DNA of 64,000 bases from Nitrospira sp. CR1.2 (GTDB taxonomy: Bacteria > Nitrospirota > Nitrospiria > Nitrospirales > Nitrospiraceae): assembly GCA_014055495.1 (NCBI GenBank), contig WIAG01000004.1:1-64000 (forward strand), given 5' to 3'. The translations under genes were made by a program, and so were the position numbers. Positions 17,496 through 25,590 of this stretch are shown one piece after another. The notes beneath the pieces are model-generated. The model worked only from the letters and a program-made list of their open reading frames with translations, searched no databases and was not told where the DNA came from. Each line of letters opens with the position of its first letter. Position 1 is the stretch's first letter.

Positions 17496-17524
17496 GAAGC
17501 GTCTCTCGTGAAACGTATCTCGTC
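17496..17524. repeat. dispersed CGTGAAGCGT/ATCTCGT repeat, copy 4
   Basis: Contains TCTCGTGAAACGTATCTCGT, matching the copy at 11671 with a 5-bp deletion. It follows the TPR gene. Confidence 0.45.
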
Positions 17525-17583
17525 AGAGGCGCCTGACATCACGAGGACCCAGTCACGAACGACGGACCCCGTTCACACGACAC

Positions 17584-17913
17584 TCACGCTGTTGCTGCGC
17601 CTGGCTCATCATCATCCCCAGCAGCCTCCCCCACCTGCCGCTGCTCCGCCAAAGTCGTCGCCACCTCATCCAGCCAGCGCCCCGCCCCGTCCAGCACTTC
17701 GCGCACCAACGGCTCCGGGTGGCCCGTGCGTTTCATGGTCCACTGACACAGATATCCCAGCAGGTTCTCCCGCTCGAAGCGTCGACTCGATTGTGCCGAG
17801 AGGAGCGTCAACTCCGACAGGCCGGTCCGCAAGATTTCGCCCACCGTGTCCCGCCCATAGGACGTCGCCGCGGTGACATATTGAATGGCACGATTGATTT
17901 CTTGTTCGGTCAT
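17584..17913 (-). CDS. small helical protein of unknown function
   Basis: A 109-residue, probably all-helical cytoplasmic protein (MTEQEINRAIQYVTAATSYG at the start). It contains a segment like LLGYLCQWTMKRTGHPEPLV and an acidic, low-complexity tail. No family was recognised. The start at 17913 has GGTGGGGAC upstream. It is divergent from the peptidase gene. Confidence 0.5.
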   Translation of the reverse strand: MTEQEINRAIQYVTAATSYGRDTVGEILRTGLSELTLLSAQSSRRFERENLLGYLCQWTMKRTGHPEPLVREVLDGAGRWLDEVATTLAEQRQVGEAAGDDDEPGAATA

Positions 17914-18063
17914 GTCCCCACCATGGGGCGGATTGTAACACCCGAGGCACACCTGTCAACGGGCATCTCGCTGGAGCCCGTCTGCCTTCAAAGAATCTAC
18001 ACGCTCCAACCCAACGACGATGGTATGATTCCATGCATCATTCACCTTGTAGGAGCCTCGATC

Positions 18064-19881
18064 ATGGCCGTTTCGCGCAAGACCGCCCCCTCCCGCGTCA
18101 CACGTCGTGCGACCTCATCCCGTGAGTTTGCGGATCATTGGGAACTCGCCGACCTCGTCACCGACCCGGTGAAACAGTTCGACCGCTACCTAAAAGACCT
18201 GAGCGCGAAAGTCACACGATTCGAATCGGCTCGCACGGAACTCGCGGCCACGATGCCGGAGCAGACGTTTCTTAATCTGGTGACCCTCTCCGAACAGATC
18301 GCGCGGGATTCCGGTCGGCTAGGGGCCTATGCGTACCTGTGGTTTTCCGAAGATACCAAACACCTGCCCGCCCGCTCGTTTAAGACCAAGGTGGAGGAGC
18401 AACTCACAGGCCTCCAGAACCACCTCCTGTTTTTCGATTTGTGGTGGCAAAGTGTGGACGACAAGAACGCAGAACGGCTCATGGCGAACAGCGGCGACTT
18501 TCGCTACCATCTGGAAACGATTCGACGATTCAAACCGCATACGCTGTCCGAGCCCGAAGAGAAAATTATCAATATCAAGAACATTACCGGGCAGAATGCG
18601 GTCCATCAGCTGTATGACGTCGTCACGAACGGGTTTACCTTTACCCTGCGTGTCGGAGGCAAGAAGAAGACCATGAACCGCGAAGCCTTGTCGGCCTACG
18701 TGCGAAGTCCGAAGGCGTCGGTACGGGAAGCCGCGTACCGAGAAATGTATCGGGTCTACGAAGACCAGCAGGATCTGCTCGGGGAAATTTACAAAGCGCT
18801 GGTCAACGACTGGAAGGCGGAGAATCTCCACCTGCGACGTTATACAACACCGTTGGCCTCACGAAATCTCAGCAATGACATTCCCGACGCCGCTGTGGAG
18901 GCGCTGCTGGCCGTCTGCATGAAGAATGCACCGATCTTCCAGCGATATTTTGGTTTGAAAGCGAAGCTGTGCAAGATCCCCATGATGAACCGTTACCATA
19001 TCTATGCGCCACACCGGGCTGAACAAAAGACCTACCGGTACGCGGATGCGGTGCGGATGGTGCTGGATGCCTATTACGGGTTCTCGCCCCGCCTTGCGGA
19101 ACTGGCACAACGGGTCTTTGCCGACCGTCACATCGATGCCCGCACCAAACCGGGCAAGATGGGAGGAGCGTACTGTTACAGCGTCACCCCCTCCCTCACA
19201 CCTTATGTCATGCTGAATTTCACCGGCGAAGCGCGCGACATCGCCACCATGGCCCACGAGTTGGGGCACGCCGTCCATGCGATGATGGCCGAGCAGCACA
19301 ATGTCTTCACGTTCCACTCCACTCTGCCCCTTGCGGAGACGGCGTCGGTCTTCGGTGAACGGATTCTATCCGATGCGTTAATGGCCTCAGAAACCAGTCG
19401 GACAGTGAAGCAGAGCCTGCTCGTCAATCAATTGGATGACATCTACGCCACGGTCATGCGGCAAGCCTATTTCGTGGCCTTCGAACGGACCGCGCACGAT
19501 ATGGTGGCTCAAGGCGCCACCTCGACCGATCTCGCGGCCACTTATATGGCCCTGCTGCGGCAACAATTCGGCAAATCACTACGGGTACCGAAAGAGTTCC
19601 AATGGGAATGGCTGACGATTCCGCACCTCTACGCCAGCCCCTTCTATTGTTATGCGTACAGCTTCGGCAACCTGCTCGTGCTGGCGCTCTATCGCATGTA
19701 CCAGGAGCAAGGAAGTGCGTTCGTTCCGCAGTATCTGGATCTGCTCGCAGCGGGTGGATCGAAGGCTCCGCAAGCGATCCTTGCGGAGGTCGGAGTCGAC
19801 ATGAACTCCCACGCCTTCTGGCAATCCGGATTCGATGCAATCTCAGGAATGGTCGATCAGCTGGAACAGACGATGAAATAG
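18064..19881 (+). CDS. pepF: oligoendopeptidase F, M3 family metallopeptidase
   Basis: A 605-residue zinc peptidase. MAHELGHAVHAMM carries the HExxH site (H398, E399), and LAETASVFGE about 25 residues later gives the third zinc ligand, as in M3B peptidases. The N-terminal 300 residues are helical as in PepF, which cleaves peptides of roughly 7-17 residues in the cytoplasm. The ATG at 18064 was chosen because GTAGGAG lies upstream and homologous sequence begins shortly after; a longer frame overlaps the divergent small gene. Confidence 0.92.
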   Translation: MAVSRKTAPSRVTRRATSSREFADHWELADLVTDPVKQFDRYLKDLSAKVTRFESARTELAATMPEQTFLNLVTLSEQIARDSGRLGAYAYLWFSEDTKHLPARSFKTKVEEQLTGLQNHLLFFDLWWQSVDDKNAERLMANSGDFRYHLETIRRFKPHTLSEPEEKIINIKNITGQNAVHQLYDVVTNGFTFTLRVGGKKKTMNREALSAYVRSPKASVREAAYREMYRVYEDQQDLLGEIYKALVNDWKAENLHLRRYTTPLASRNLSNDIPDAAVEALLAVCMKNAPIFQRYFGLKAKLCKIPMMNRYHIYAPHRAEQKTYRYADAVRMVLDAYYGFSPRLAELAQRVFADRHIDARTKPGKMGGAYCYSVTPSLTPYVMLNFTGEARDIATMAHELGHAVHAMMAEQHNVFTFHSTLPLAETASVFGERILSDALMASETSRTVKQSLLVNQLDDIYATVMRQAYFVAFERTAHDMVAQGATSTDLAATYMALLRQQFGKSLRVPKEFQWEWLTIPHLYASPFYCYAYSFGNLLVLALYRMYQEQGSAFVPQYLDLLAAGGSKAPQAILAEVGVDMNSHAFWQSGFDAISGMVDQLEQTMK

Positions 19882-19941
19882 CCGAGAGGTCGACATCCGC
19901 ACGCTACGGCGGTAAGGACGTCGGAGATACACCTCGAGAAC

Positions 19942-20190
19942 TCAGATGCGTTCGGAGGACTTATCCTTATCGAGGGGATGCCCGAGGATTTCACGCTCAG
20001 CCTCCAGCCAGTCGTGCAGATGATAGCCGTCCAGACACCCTCTCTGCTCGTACAGTTGATGCGCTCGAGCGGCAATACGCACCTGAATATCCTGCGCCGG
20101 CCCAGGCCCCAATTTCTGCTCATTCCCTGCGGGCCGCTTTTGTGCAGCCCGGCGGGAAGCGGTCTTTTGCGACACTCCTGCTTTTTTCAT
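19942..20190 (-). CDS. DUF2934 small protein
   Basis: An 82-residue protein with a basic, Lys/Arg/Ala-rich N-terminus and a C-terminal DUF2934 segment (IAARAHQLYEQRG, then DGYHLHDWLEAEREIL). This short helical domain is common in soil and nitrifying bacteria and its role is unknown. The ATG at 20190 has GGGAG upstream. It is the last in a run of minus-strand small genes. Confidence 0.75.
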   Translation of the reverse strand: MKKAGVSQKTASRRAAQKRPAGNEQKLGPGPAQDIQVRIAARAHQLYEQRGCLDGYHLHDWLEAEREILGHPLDKDKSSERI

Positions 20191-20366
20191 ACTGACTCCC
20201 AAAGATCATTCACATACGCGGCACGACACTACGACAATCCACATCGGCAACGGTTGCCGCCACGATACCATATTTGTCGCCACGGGGATATTGCGGCACA
20301 CATGGGCTTCGCCGCCGGCTGTACGGACAGGCCTTCCTCCGCGCTCAACACCGCACAGCCGCATGG

Positions 20367-20807
20367 CTAGGAAGGGGATAGTGATACACGATCGCCGGCG
20401 TTGGGCTGCGTGACGGTGTCTTGGTCCGGGCAGCCGCACGTCATCTCCAACGCTTCTCGCACCACTCCCAAGAGACGCTGCGAATCGAACGGCTTTTCCA
20501 AAAACGCGCAGGGTCCATGCAGGCTGAGCCTGCCGGGCACATCCCGTAATTCCGCAGATAATAAAATGGTCGGAATCTGCGGCCACATGAGGCGACTGAG
20601 GATCAGGAACTGTTCCCCGTCGAGTCTGGGCATCCGGTAGTCTGCGACCACCACATCGAAGCGTCGCTTCCTCATTTCTCCCACAGCCTCGAACCCATCT
20701 GCCGCCTCATGCACGATGTATCCGGCCTGCTCCAGCACCAGCATCACGAAACGACGGACACTCGCCTCCCCGTCCGCAACGAGCACGCGTTTCCCATACC
20801 CTTCCAT
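20367..20807 (-). CDS. stand-alone receiver-domain response regulator
   Basis: A 146-residue CheY-like receiver without an output domain. RVLVADGEASVRR gives the acidic pocket (one of the usual two Asp is replaced by Gly-Glu), VVVADYRMPRLDG carries the phospho-acceptor Asp, and AFLEKPFD the conserved Lys. A 20-residue polar tail follows. It would pass phosphate or bind a partner protein; no kinase is encoded nearby. GGAGGAGGC precedes the ATG. It is 62 bp from the upstream zinc-ribbon gene. Confidence 0.88.
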   Translation of the reverse strand: MEGYGKRVLVADGEASVRRFVMLVLEQAGYIVHEAADGFEAVGEMRKRRFDVVVADYRMPRLDGEQFLILSRLMWPQIPTILLSAELRDVPGRLSLHGPCAFLEKPFDSQRLLGVVREALEMTCGCPDQDTVTQPNAGDRVSLSPS

Positions 20808-20869
20808 GCTGCCTCCTCCGTCTGTTGCCCCGCTGACCGAGACCGTCGGCCGGCCGCAGCCGGGGTACG

Positions 20870-21112
20870 TCAGTCCATCTTCTGCCTGATCGAGTTGTCG
20901 CCCTGCTCCCGCACGCCTGCCCTCCACACCTCACGTCGCTGCGGCACTGGCTTCGTACTGCGACGAAGATGGTCCGGGATACACAGCGCATCCTCCAGAT
21001 TGCCGCAAGAAAAGCACCGGATGACTGGAACCCCGGTATGGGTCACACCCTCGCTGGGATTAAACAGTGTTTCGGCCACCATCAATCCCTGGCATCGACT
21101 GCACGACATCAT
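20870..21112 (-). CDS. small zinc-ribbon protein
   Basis: An 80-residue protein with two CxxC pairs (CSRC near residue 4 and CFSC near residue 33) that should bind one zinc. The first half, CQGLMVAETLF...VIRCFSCGNLEDA, resembles another small protein in this window at 37585 (CQGHLVADLYV...IRRCVRCGTIEEA). Function is unknown. AAGGAGGCGA precedes the ATG. It lies just downstream of the SPFH gene. Confidence 0.7.
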   Translation of the reverse strand: MMSCSRCQGLMVAETLFNPSEGVTHTGVPVIRCFSCGNLEDALCIPDHLRRSTKPVPQRREVWRAGVREQGDNSIRQKMD

Positions 21113-21143
21113 TCGCCTCCTTCGCGCGAACCTGCAATGCCCG

Positions 21144-22046
21144 TTACTGCCCTGGCCCAGTCAATGGCTCCTCAGCGTGCATCATAGTCCCGAGGCCGCT
21201 CGTCCCTCGCCCATCATTCAGATTGAGTAGAATCGGCACATGGAGATTGTCGGGCACTAACACCATCTTGGCATTCGGACTGTCGTAGAGTTTGTAACGA
21301 AGATAGTCTGGCGTGAGCGTCTTGGTAACCGTCTCCTGTGCTCTGGCTTGCCCCATGGCACGAATCTTTGCTCCCTCCGCCTCACCTTCCGATCGGATCT
21401 GGACCGCATCCCCCTCCCCGCGCGCCCGACGCCTCGCGATCTCCGCATCCTTCTCTGCAATGACCAGCTCAAATTCCTTCTGTTCCTTTTCCTGCTCCTT
21501 GGCCTGTTTCCGCTCCACCGCCTCCAGCACGATCTTGGCCAGTTCGATATCGGCTAGCGCCACGCTGTGCACTTCAAGATGGCGTCCCTTGAGCGTGTCA
21601 ACTACAACAGCCTGCACCTTACTCGCGATCTCTGCGCTTTTCTTCGGCACCGAGACCATCGGGTAGTTCGACACCACGCTCCGCACGGCCGCCAACAATT
21701 CCGGCTTCACGACTCTGGGATAAAAATCGGGGCCGATCTCCTGTGCCAGAAAGTACACTTCGTCGATGATCGGTCGCATGATGATGGCGGTCTTCAGTTG
21801 TACCAGCAGGTCATCCGAACTGAGGGCATCGACCGTTTCCGTATAGCTCTGCAAACGAACGTCATAGACAAATATGTTGTTCCAGGGTGCCCGCCAATAG
21901 AAGCCGCTCTTCAACGTCTCGGTCGTCAACCCTTCGGTGAGCGGATACCAGCGCAGCCCCCGCTGCCCGGGATGAACGGTAGTGCCGCAGCCCTGTATAC
22001 TGGCCAGTGACACCATGATCACAAGGATTCCCGTGAATCGCCGCAT
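21144..22046 (-). CDS. SPFH/prohibitin-like lipoprotein
   Basis: A 300-residue protein. The signal sequence ends in SLASIQGC, so it is probably lipidated. Residues 30-190 match the SPFH/Band 7 domain (GLRWYPLTEGLTTETLKSGF, then VALADIELAK), and a charged coiled coil (about 190-235, ERKQAKEQEKEQKE and similar) is typical of prohibitins. A C-terminal stretch with LVPDNLHVPILLN follows. Such proteins form rings on membranes and guard proteases or shape membranes. The lipoprotein anchor, instead of a TM helix, is uncommon. GGAGGAGG precedes the ATG. Confidence 0.85.
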   Translation of the reverse strand: MRRFTGILVIMVSLASIQGCGTTVHPGQRGLRWYPLTEGLTTETLKSGFYWRAPWNNIFVYDVRLQSYTETVDALSSDDLLVQLKTAIIMRPIIDEVYFLAQEIGPDFYPRVVKPELLAAVRSVVSNYPMVSVPKKSAEIASKVQAVVVDTLKGRHLEVHSVALADIELAKIVLEAVERKQAKEQEKEQKEFELVIAEKDAEIARRRARGEGDAVQIRSEGEAEGAKIRAMGQARAQETVTKTLTPDYLRYKLYDSPNAKMVLVPDNLHVPILLNLNDGRGTSGLGTMMHAEEPLTGPGQ

Positions 22047-22121
22047 GACCTCCTCCAGACCCTCGCCTGTGGTTTCAGCGGGGTTTCGGCCTCTCCGGCG
22101 GTGAGGCGCGTCCTCCACACA

Positions 22122-22412
22122 TTAACGACAAATGTTGCTCAGCTGCACGCTCATGATCTGCGCCGCATCATCATAGGATCGGGCTAGCAAGCGCGCGCCC
22201 GCGACCCAATCCGACCCCGGGCCGAAGAGCCGTTCATAGACGACCGCCCGGTGGTCCAAATCCCGCGCCATGAGACGTAGCCTGGCCGCCTCCTGACTAT
22301 AGAAACCGGCAATCTTGTGCTGGTCTTGAATCTGATCGTAGTCAGTCAGGTCGAGTTCACTTCTCGCATGCGAACAGGCGGCAGAAGCGCCACGGCCGTG
22401 AGGACTATCCAT
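22122..22412 (-). CDS. small helical protein of unknown function
   Basis: A 96-residue protein, polar at the N-terminus, then helical, with GFYSQEAARLRLMARDLDHR followed by VYERLFGPGSDWVAG. No family could be named. No membrane segment is visible. GGGAAGG lies upstream of the ATG at 22412. It sits between two other small minus-strand genes with short gaps, so it is likely part of one operon with the SPFH gene. Confidence 0.55.
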   Translation of the reverse strand: MDSPHGRGASAACSHARSELDLTDYDQIQDQHKIAGFYSQEAARLRLMARDLDHRAVVYERLFGPGSDWVAGARLLARSYDDAAQIMSVQLSNICR

Positions 22413-22449
22413 CGGGTCAGACCTTCCCGTCCCATCCCCCTCCTCGCGC

Positions 22450-22710
22450 CTAGTGATACGCGCGCCCCGACAACGCAGGAGCATGATCGTAACTCGGCAG
22501 CCATACCACTTCGTAGTCTGCAGGGAGTGCCACCAGTTCGACCTGTTCTCGGTGACGAAGCCGACTCAACGCCGCGAAGAGCGACTGCCAGGTGTACACT
22601 GGGAGAGCATCCGCTAGCGTGAGAAAGGTCAATCGACGGTGATGCTGCATCAAGACCACGATCTGGTTATCAAGCACGTCCTCGATCGCTGCCGCAGACT
22701 GAGGCCCCAT
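22450..22710 (-). CDS. small protein, possible winged-helix
   Basis: An 86-residue protein. The pattern LADALPVYTWQSLFAALSRL then REQVELVALPADYEVVWLP suggests a short winged-helix DNA-binding fold, but this is only a secondary-structure impression. GGAGGT lies just upstream of the ATG; a GTG one codon earlier is also possible. It is the first gene of the minus-strand run 22710-19942. Confidence 0.5.
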   Translation of the reverse strand: MGPQSAAAIEDVLDNQIVVLMQHHRRLTFLTLADALPVYTWQSLFAALSRLRHREQVELVALPADYEVVWLPSYDHAPALSGRAYH

Positions 22711-22875
22711 CACTCACCTCCATCAAACAGCCCACAGACGATTGTGGGTCTCATGGGTGCTCATCACCCCAAACAGGCACTGCAATATGTGGTCCTAAAA
22801 TCGGCATCATTGTGGAGAAGCCTCAAGCGCACGCTGTCAGGATTCCCGGCAATATCCAGCCACGGTTCCCCCGCA

Positions 22876-22901
22876 TTTCGCACGGTTCAGCTGGTGCGAA
22901 G
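22876..22901. promoter_or_regulatory. putative sigma-54 activator binding site
   Basis: TTTCGCAC and GTGCGAAG form an inverted repeat with a 10-bp spacer. It lies about 67 bp upstream of a sigma-54-type promoter, the position expected for an enhancer. The half-site is the same as in the perfect palindrome at 23888. Confidence 0.5.
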
Positions 22902-22967
22902 TCGCTCGGAACCGGCAGTACACGGAAGCTCATGCCGCGTGGATCATGGAGCGACACGAATTTTCCC

Positions 22968-22984
22968 TTGGCATCAGGCTTGCC
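22968..22984 (+). promoter_or_regulatory. sigma-54 promoter (-24/-12)
   Basis: TTGGCATCAGGCTTGCC has GG at -24 and GC at -12 with the correct 12-bp phase and TTGC at -12. It points toward the DUF488 gene, giving a leader of about 210 nt. No other gene is seen in that stretch. Confidence 0.5.
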
Positions 22985-23094
22985 GGGACACACCATAGCG
23001 ATACAGGCGTTCGAGCGGGGATACAGGCAGCCACGTAGGCACAGTCCAACTCACCGCGGCTGCCGAACCCATTCGCCTGAGAGCTACCAACGCT

Positions 23095-23123
23095 TGAAGT
23101 ACATTCTGAACACACCTACAGTA
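23095..23123 (+). promoter_or_regulatory. sigma-70-type promoter before DUF488
   Basis: TTGAAG and TACAGT are 17 bp apart, 80 bp upstream of the DUF488 start. This would be a second promoter in addition to the sigma-54 one. Confidence 0.45.
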
Positions 23124-23202
23124 GTACTATTCCCCCTGAGATGCGACAGGCGAACCTCCGTCAGTCCTTCCAGCGGAAACAAGGAATCGATTCGGATTCA
23201 CC

Positions 23203-23559
23203 ATGGTTCAGATCAAACGCGCATACAGCGAACCGAATCCAAGTGATGGCCTCCGGATTCTTGTAGACCGCGTGTGGCCACGAGGCTGCAAGAAAGAACT
23301 GCTGAGGCTTGATGCGTGGCGAAAAGATCTCGGCCCGAGCACAGAGCTTCGTAAGTGGTTCGGCCATGATCCCCAGAAGTGGTCAGAGTTCTGTGTTCGC
23401 TATCGTAAGGAATTACAGCAGCCTGATCAGCACCACGCCATTGAAGATCTGGCCCGATTGGCGCGCAAGCAGACAGTCACGCTAGTCTTCGGCGCGGCAG
23501 ATATCGCACACAATCAAGCGGTGGTCTTGAAGGAATTGATTGAACGGGCAGGAGGATAG
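23203..23559 (+). CDS. DUF488 family protein
   Basis: A 118-residue protein with the family signature ILVDRVWPRG, followed by WRKDLGPSTELRKWFGHDP and the late VTLVFGAADIAHNQAVVL. DUF488 proteins of this short type are widespread, cytoplasmic and uncharacterised. Only a distant AAGGA is seen before the ATG. Two promoters, one sigma-54 and one sigma-70, appear upstream, which suggests stress or nutrient control. Confidence 0.88.
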   Translation: MVQIKRAYSEPNPSDGLRILVDRVWPRGCKKELLRLDAWRKDLGPSTELRKWFGHDPQKWSEFCVRYRKELQQPDQHHAIEDLARLARKQTVTLVFGAADIAHNQAVVLKELIERAGG

Positions 23560-23597
23560 GTCCTGAATGAAGCAACTAAGGAGTAGCTGGCACTGTA

Positions 23598-23622
23598 GTG
23601 CGCGGGGGAAACATCCGCGCAC
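23598..23622. terminator. hairpin between convergent genes
   Basis: GTGCGCGG and CCGCGCAC form a perfect 8-bp stem with a 9-nt loop, 38 bp after the DUF488 stop and 37 bp after the miniprotein stop on the other strand. There is no T-run. Confidence 0.45.
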
Positions 23623-23658
23623 GCAACCGATACGGCTAGGCCAACCCCACTTCGAAAT

Positions 23659-23760
23659 TTAGCTATTCAACCCCCAGGTGCTCCAGAGAGCAACCGCCGC
23701 AACCGCCAGCATGACCCAGGCCAACTCCCGATCACCGACTTTCTTTATCATCTTGACCAT
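23659..23760 (-). CDS. 33-residue single-pass membrane miniprotein under sigma-54 control
   Basis: A short frame with a textbook ribosome-binding site, AAGGAGG seven bases before ATG. It encodes 33 residues: a basic start (MVKMIKKVGDRE), one hydrophobic helix (LAWVMLAVAAVALW, residues 13-26) and a short STWGLNS tail. Positive charges before the helix predict an N-in topology. A near-consensus sigma-54 promoter lies 46 bp upstream and a perfect enhancer-like palindrome a further 67 bp up. No family is recognised. Such miniproteins often bind and tune membrane transporters or kinases. The combination of start signal, membrane character and dedicated promoter makes it likely real. Confidence 0.65.
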   Translation of the reverse strand: MVKMIKKVGDRELAWVMLAVAAVALWSTWGLNS

Positions 23761-23805
23761 CGCTGCCCTCCTTGCTGTAGGTACGCGAAAGATACGACCC
23801 TAACT

Positions 23806-23821
23806 AGCAAGGCACATGCCA
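23806..23821 (-). promoter_or_regulatory. sigma-54 promoter for the miniprotein
   Basis: The minus strand reads TGGCATGTGCCTTGCT, matching the consensus TGGCAC-N5-TTGCW at all but one key position, with GG and GC 12 bp apart. The start site would be about 35 nt before the ATG. Confidence 0.7.
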
Positions 23822-23887
23822 TAAGCACTCGCTGTGTATCCTGCGATTTTTGGTGCTGCCAGCCTAAAAAATGAGCGAATTCGCACG

Positions 23888-23904
23888 TTTCGCACTGTGC
23901 GAAA
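23888..23904. promoter_or_regulatory. enhancer-like palindrome for a sigma-54 activator
   Basis: TTTCGCACTGTGCGAAA is a perfect 8+1+8 palindrome about 67 bp upstream of the -24 box. A second, shorter palindrome, GCGAATTCGC, lies at 23876-23885, so two activator dimers could bind side by side. Confidence 0.6.
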
Positions 23905-24089
23905 TGCGAGTGGCAACCAGGCAGTCTGGTCGGTGAATGGATTCCCGAACCGGGATAGGAGGATCAACCGGAAGGCACGTGAGAGAAGGTCGGCGACGGC
24001 TTCCCTTCAGTGGACAAGCAGGATGCCTGAAGTTCGGTGACACAATGTCTGGAATAGTGGAGATTTGAAGTGAGGCGCCGTAGAGCTGA

Positions 24090-25523
24090 TCAACGCCCCG
24101 ATTTTGCCGACTTGCCCGCTTCGAGATACTGATTAATGCCTGCCGCCATTTTGCGGCCTTCGGCGATGGCCCAGACGATGAGGGAGGCGCCGCGCTTGGT
24201 ATCGCCGCCGGCAAACACGCCGTCCAGGTTGGTCATAAAGTTCTCGTTGACGGTCACACAACCACGGGCGTCATACTTGACCCCAAGGCTGTCGAGAAAG
24301 CCATTCCTGACCGGGCCTGTGAAACCCATGGCGAGCAAGACGAGATCTGCATCCAACTCAAAGTCCGTGTTTGGCATCGGAACGAACGTACCGCCTTCGA
24401 ACTTGACCCGGTTGGCATGCAGCTTGGTCACATGACCATTATGACCGGTAAACTTGGTGGTCGAGACACTCCATTGACGGTCACAGCCTTCTTCGTGCGC
24501 ATGCGACGTACGAAGTTGCATCGGCCAGAGCGGCCAAGGCGTCGAACTGGCTCGTGACGGAGGCGGCTCCGGCAACACCTCAAACTGATGCGCTTCGCTG
24601 CAACCCTGCCGATGCGCGGTCCCTAGACAGTCTGAGCCGGTGTCGCCGCCGCCGATGATCACCACTCGCTTGCCCTTGGCAGTAATCGGTTCCTCGGAAA
24701 CGGAGATTCCCGCCGTCCGTTTATTCTGCTGCGTGAGGTATTCCATGGCGAAGTGGATGCCCTTGAGCTCGCGTCCCGGCACCGGCAGATCGCGCGCCAT
24801 TTCCGCGCCCATCGTCAGCCCAACCGCATCAAACTGTTGCCGCAATTGGTCACCGGTGATATCGACTCCCGCCACCACACCGGTTTTGAACTCTACGCCC
24901 TCGGCTTTCATCTGCTCCAGCCGCCGATCGATCACCCACTTTTCCATCTTGAAATCGGGAATGCCGTATCGCAACAATCCGCCGATACGATCGGCTTTTT
25001 CGAACACGGTGACACTATGACCGGCGCGCGCGAGTTGCTGCGCAGCAGCCAGACCGGCCGGACCTGATCCGATGATCGCAACCGTCTTCCCCGTTTTTCT
25101 CACCGGCAAGGCAGGCTCGACCAGGCCTTCGTTGAAACCCCGATCGATGATGTTCCATTCCAGGATGCGAATCGAGACCGGATCGCTGTTGATGCCCAAC
25201 ACGCAGGCCCCCTCGCAGGGCGCAGGACACAGACGACCGGTAAACTCCGGGAAATTATTGGTGGTGTGCAACGCCTTGAGCGCGTCTTTCCACCGGCCTC
25301 GATAGACGAGATCATTCCATTCGGGGATGAGATTCACGACCGGACAGCCGGTATTGCCCTGGCAGAACGGCACACCGCAATCCATGCAGCGCGCACCCTG
25401 CACTTTGAGCTTTTCCTCCGGGATCGGCTCATACATTTCCTTCCAATCCAGCACGCGCAACTCGACCGGTTTCCGCTTCGGTCCCTCACGCGCGTATTTT
25501 AGAAAGCCCTTCGGATCACCCAT
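24090..25523 (-). CDS. gltD: glutamate synthase small subunit
   Basis: A 477-residue NADPH-dependent oxidoreductase. N-terminal cysteine clusters (CMDCGVPFC, CPVVNLIPEWN, LCPAPCEGAC) bind Fe-S centres; the first FAD-binding fold starts at VAIIGSGPAGLAAAQQLA and the NAD(P) fold at VVIIGGGDTGSDC. The late VFAGGDTKRGASLIVWAI completes the FAD site. It passes electrons to GltB for glutamate formation from glutamine and 2-oxoglutarate. The ATG at 25523 begins the conserved MGDPKGFL start. gltB lies upstream on the same strand, 65 bp away. Confidence 0.96.
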   Translation of the reverse strand: MGDPKGFLKYAREGPKRKPVELRVLDWKEMYEPIPEEKLKVQGARCMDCGVPFCQGNTGCPVVNLIPEWNDLVYRGRWKDALKALHTTNNFPEFTGRLCPAPCEGACVLGINSDPVSIRILEWNIIDRGFNEGLVEPALPVRKTGKTVAIIGSGPAGLAAAQQLARAGHSVTVFEKADRIGGLLRYGIPDFKMEKWVIDRRLEQMKAEGVEFKTGVVAGVDITGDQLRQQFDAVGLTMGAEMARDLPVPGRELKGIHFAMEYLTQQNKRTAGISVSEEPITAKGKRVVIIGGGDTGSDCLGTAHRQGCSEAHQFEVLPEPPPSRASSTPWPLWPMQLRTSHAHEEGCDRQWSVSTTKFTGHNGHVTKLHANRVKFEGGTFVPMPNTDFELDADLVLLAMGFTGPVRNGFLDSLGVKYDARGCVTVNENFMTNLDGVFAGGDTKRGASLIVWAIAEGRKMAAGINQYLEAGKSAKSGR

Positions 25524-25530
25524 CGGTTCG

Positions 25531-25590
25531 TCGTCTTTCGTCGTTCGTCTCTCGCTCAAAACTTATTAGGCACGCACTCGCTTCACGTTT
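25531..25590. repeat. dispersed CGTGAAGCGT repeat, copy 5, between gltB and gltD
   Basis: Contains CGTTCGTCTCTCG on the plus strand and, inverted, CGCTTCACG, the same words as at 16986. It occupies nearly the whole gap between gltB and gltD and overlaps both gene ends. Confidence 0.4.

Noticed and set aside
22812..23246. A 144-codon plus-strand frame before DUF488
   Set aside because: It runs through the sigma-54 promoter and both regulatory elements and overlaps the DUF488 start out of frame; its composition is not protein-like.
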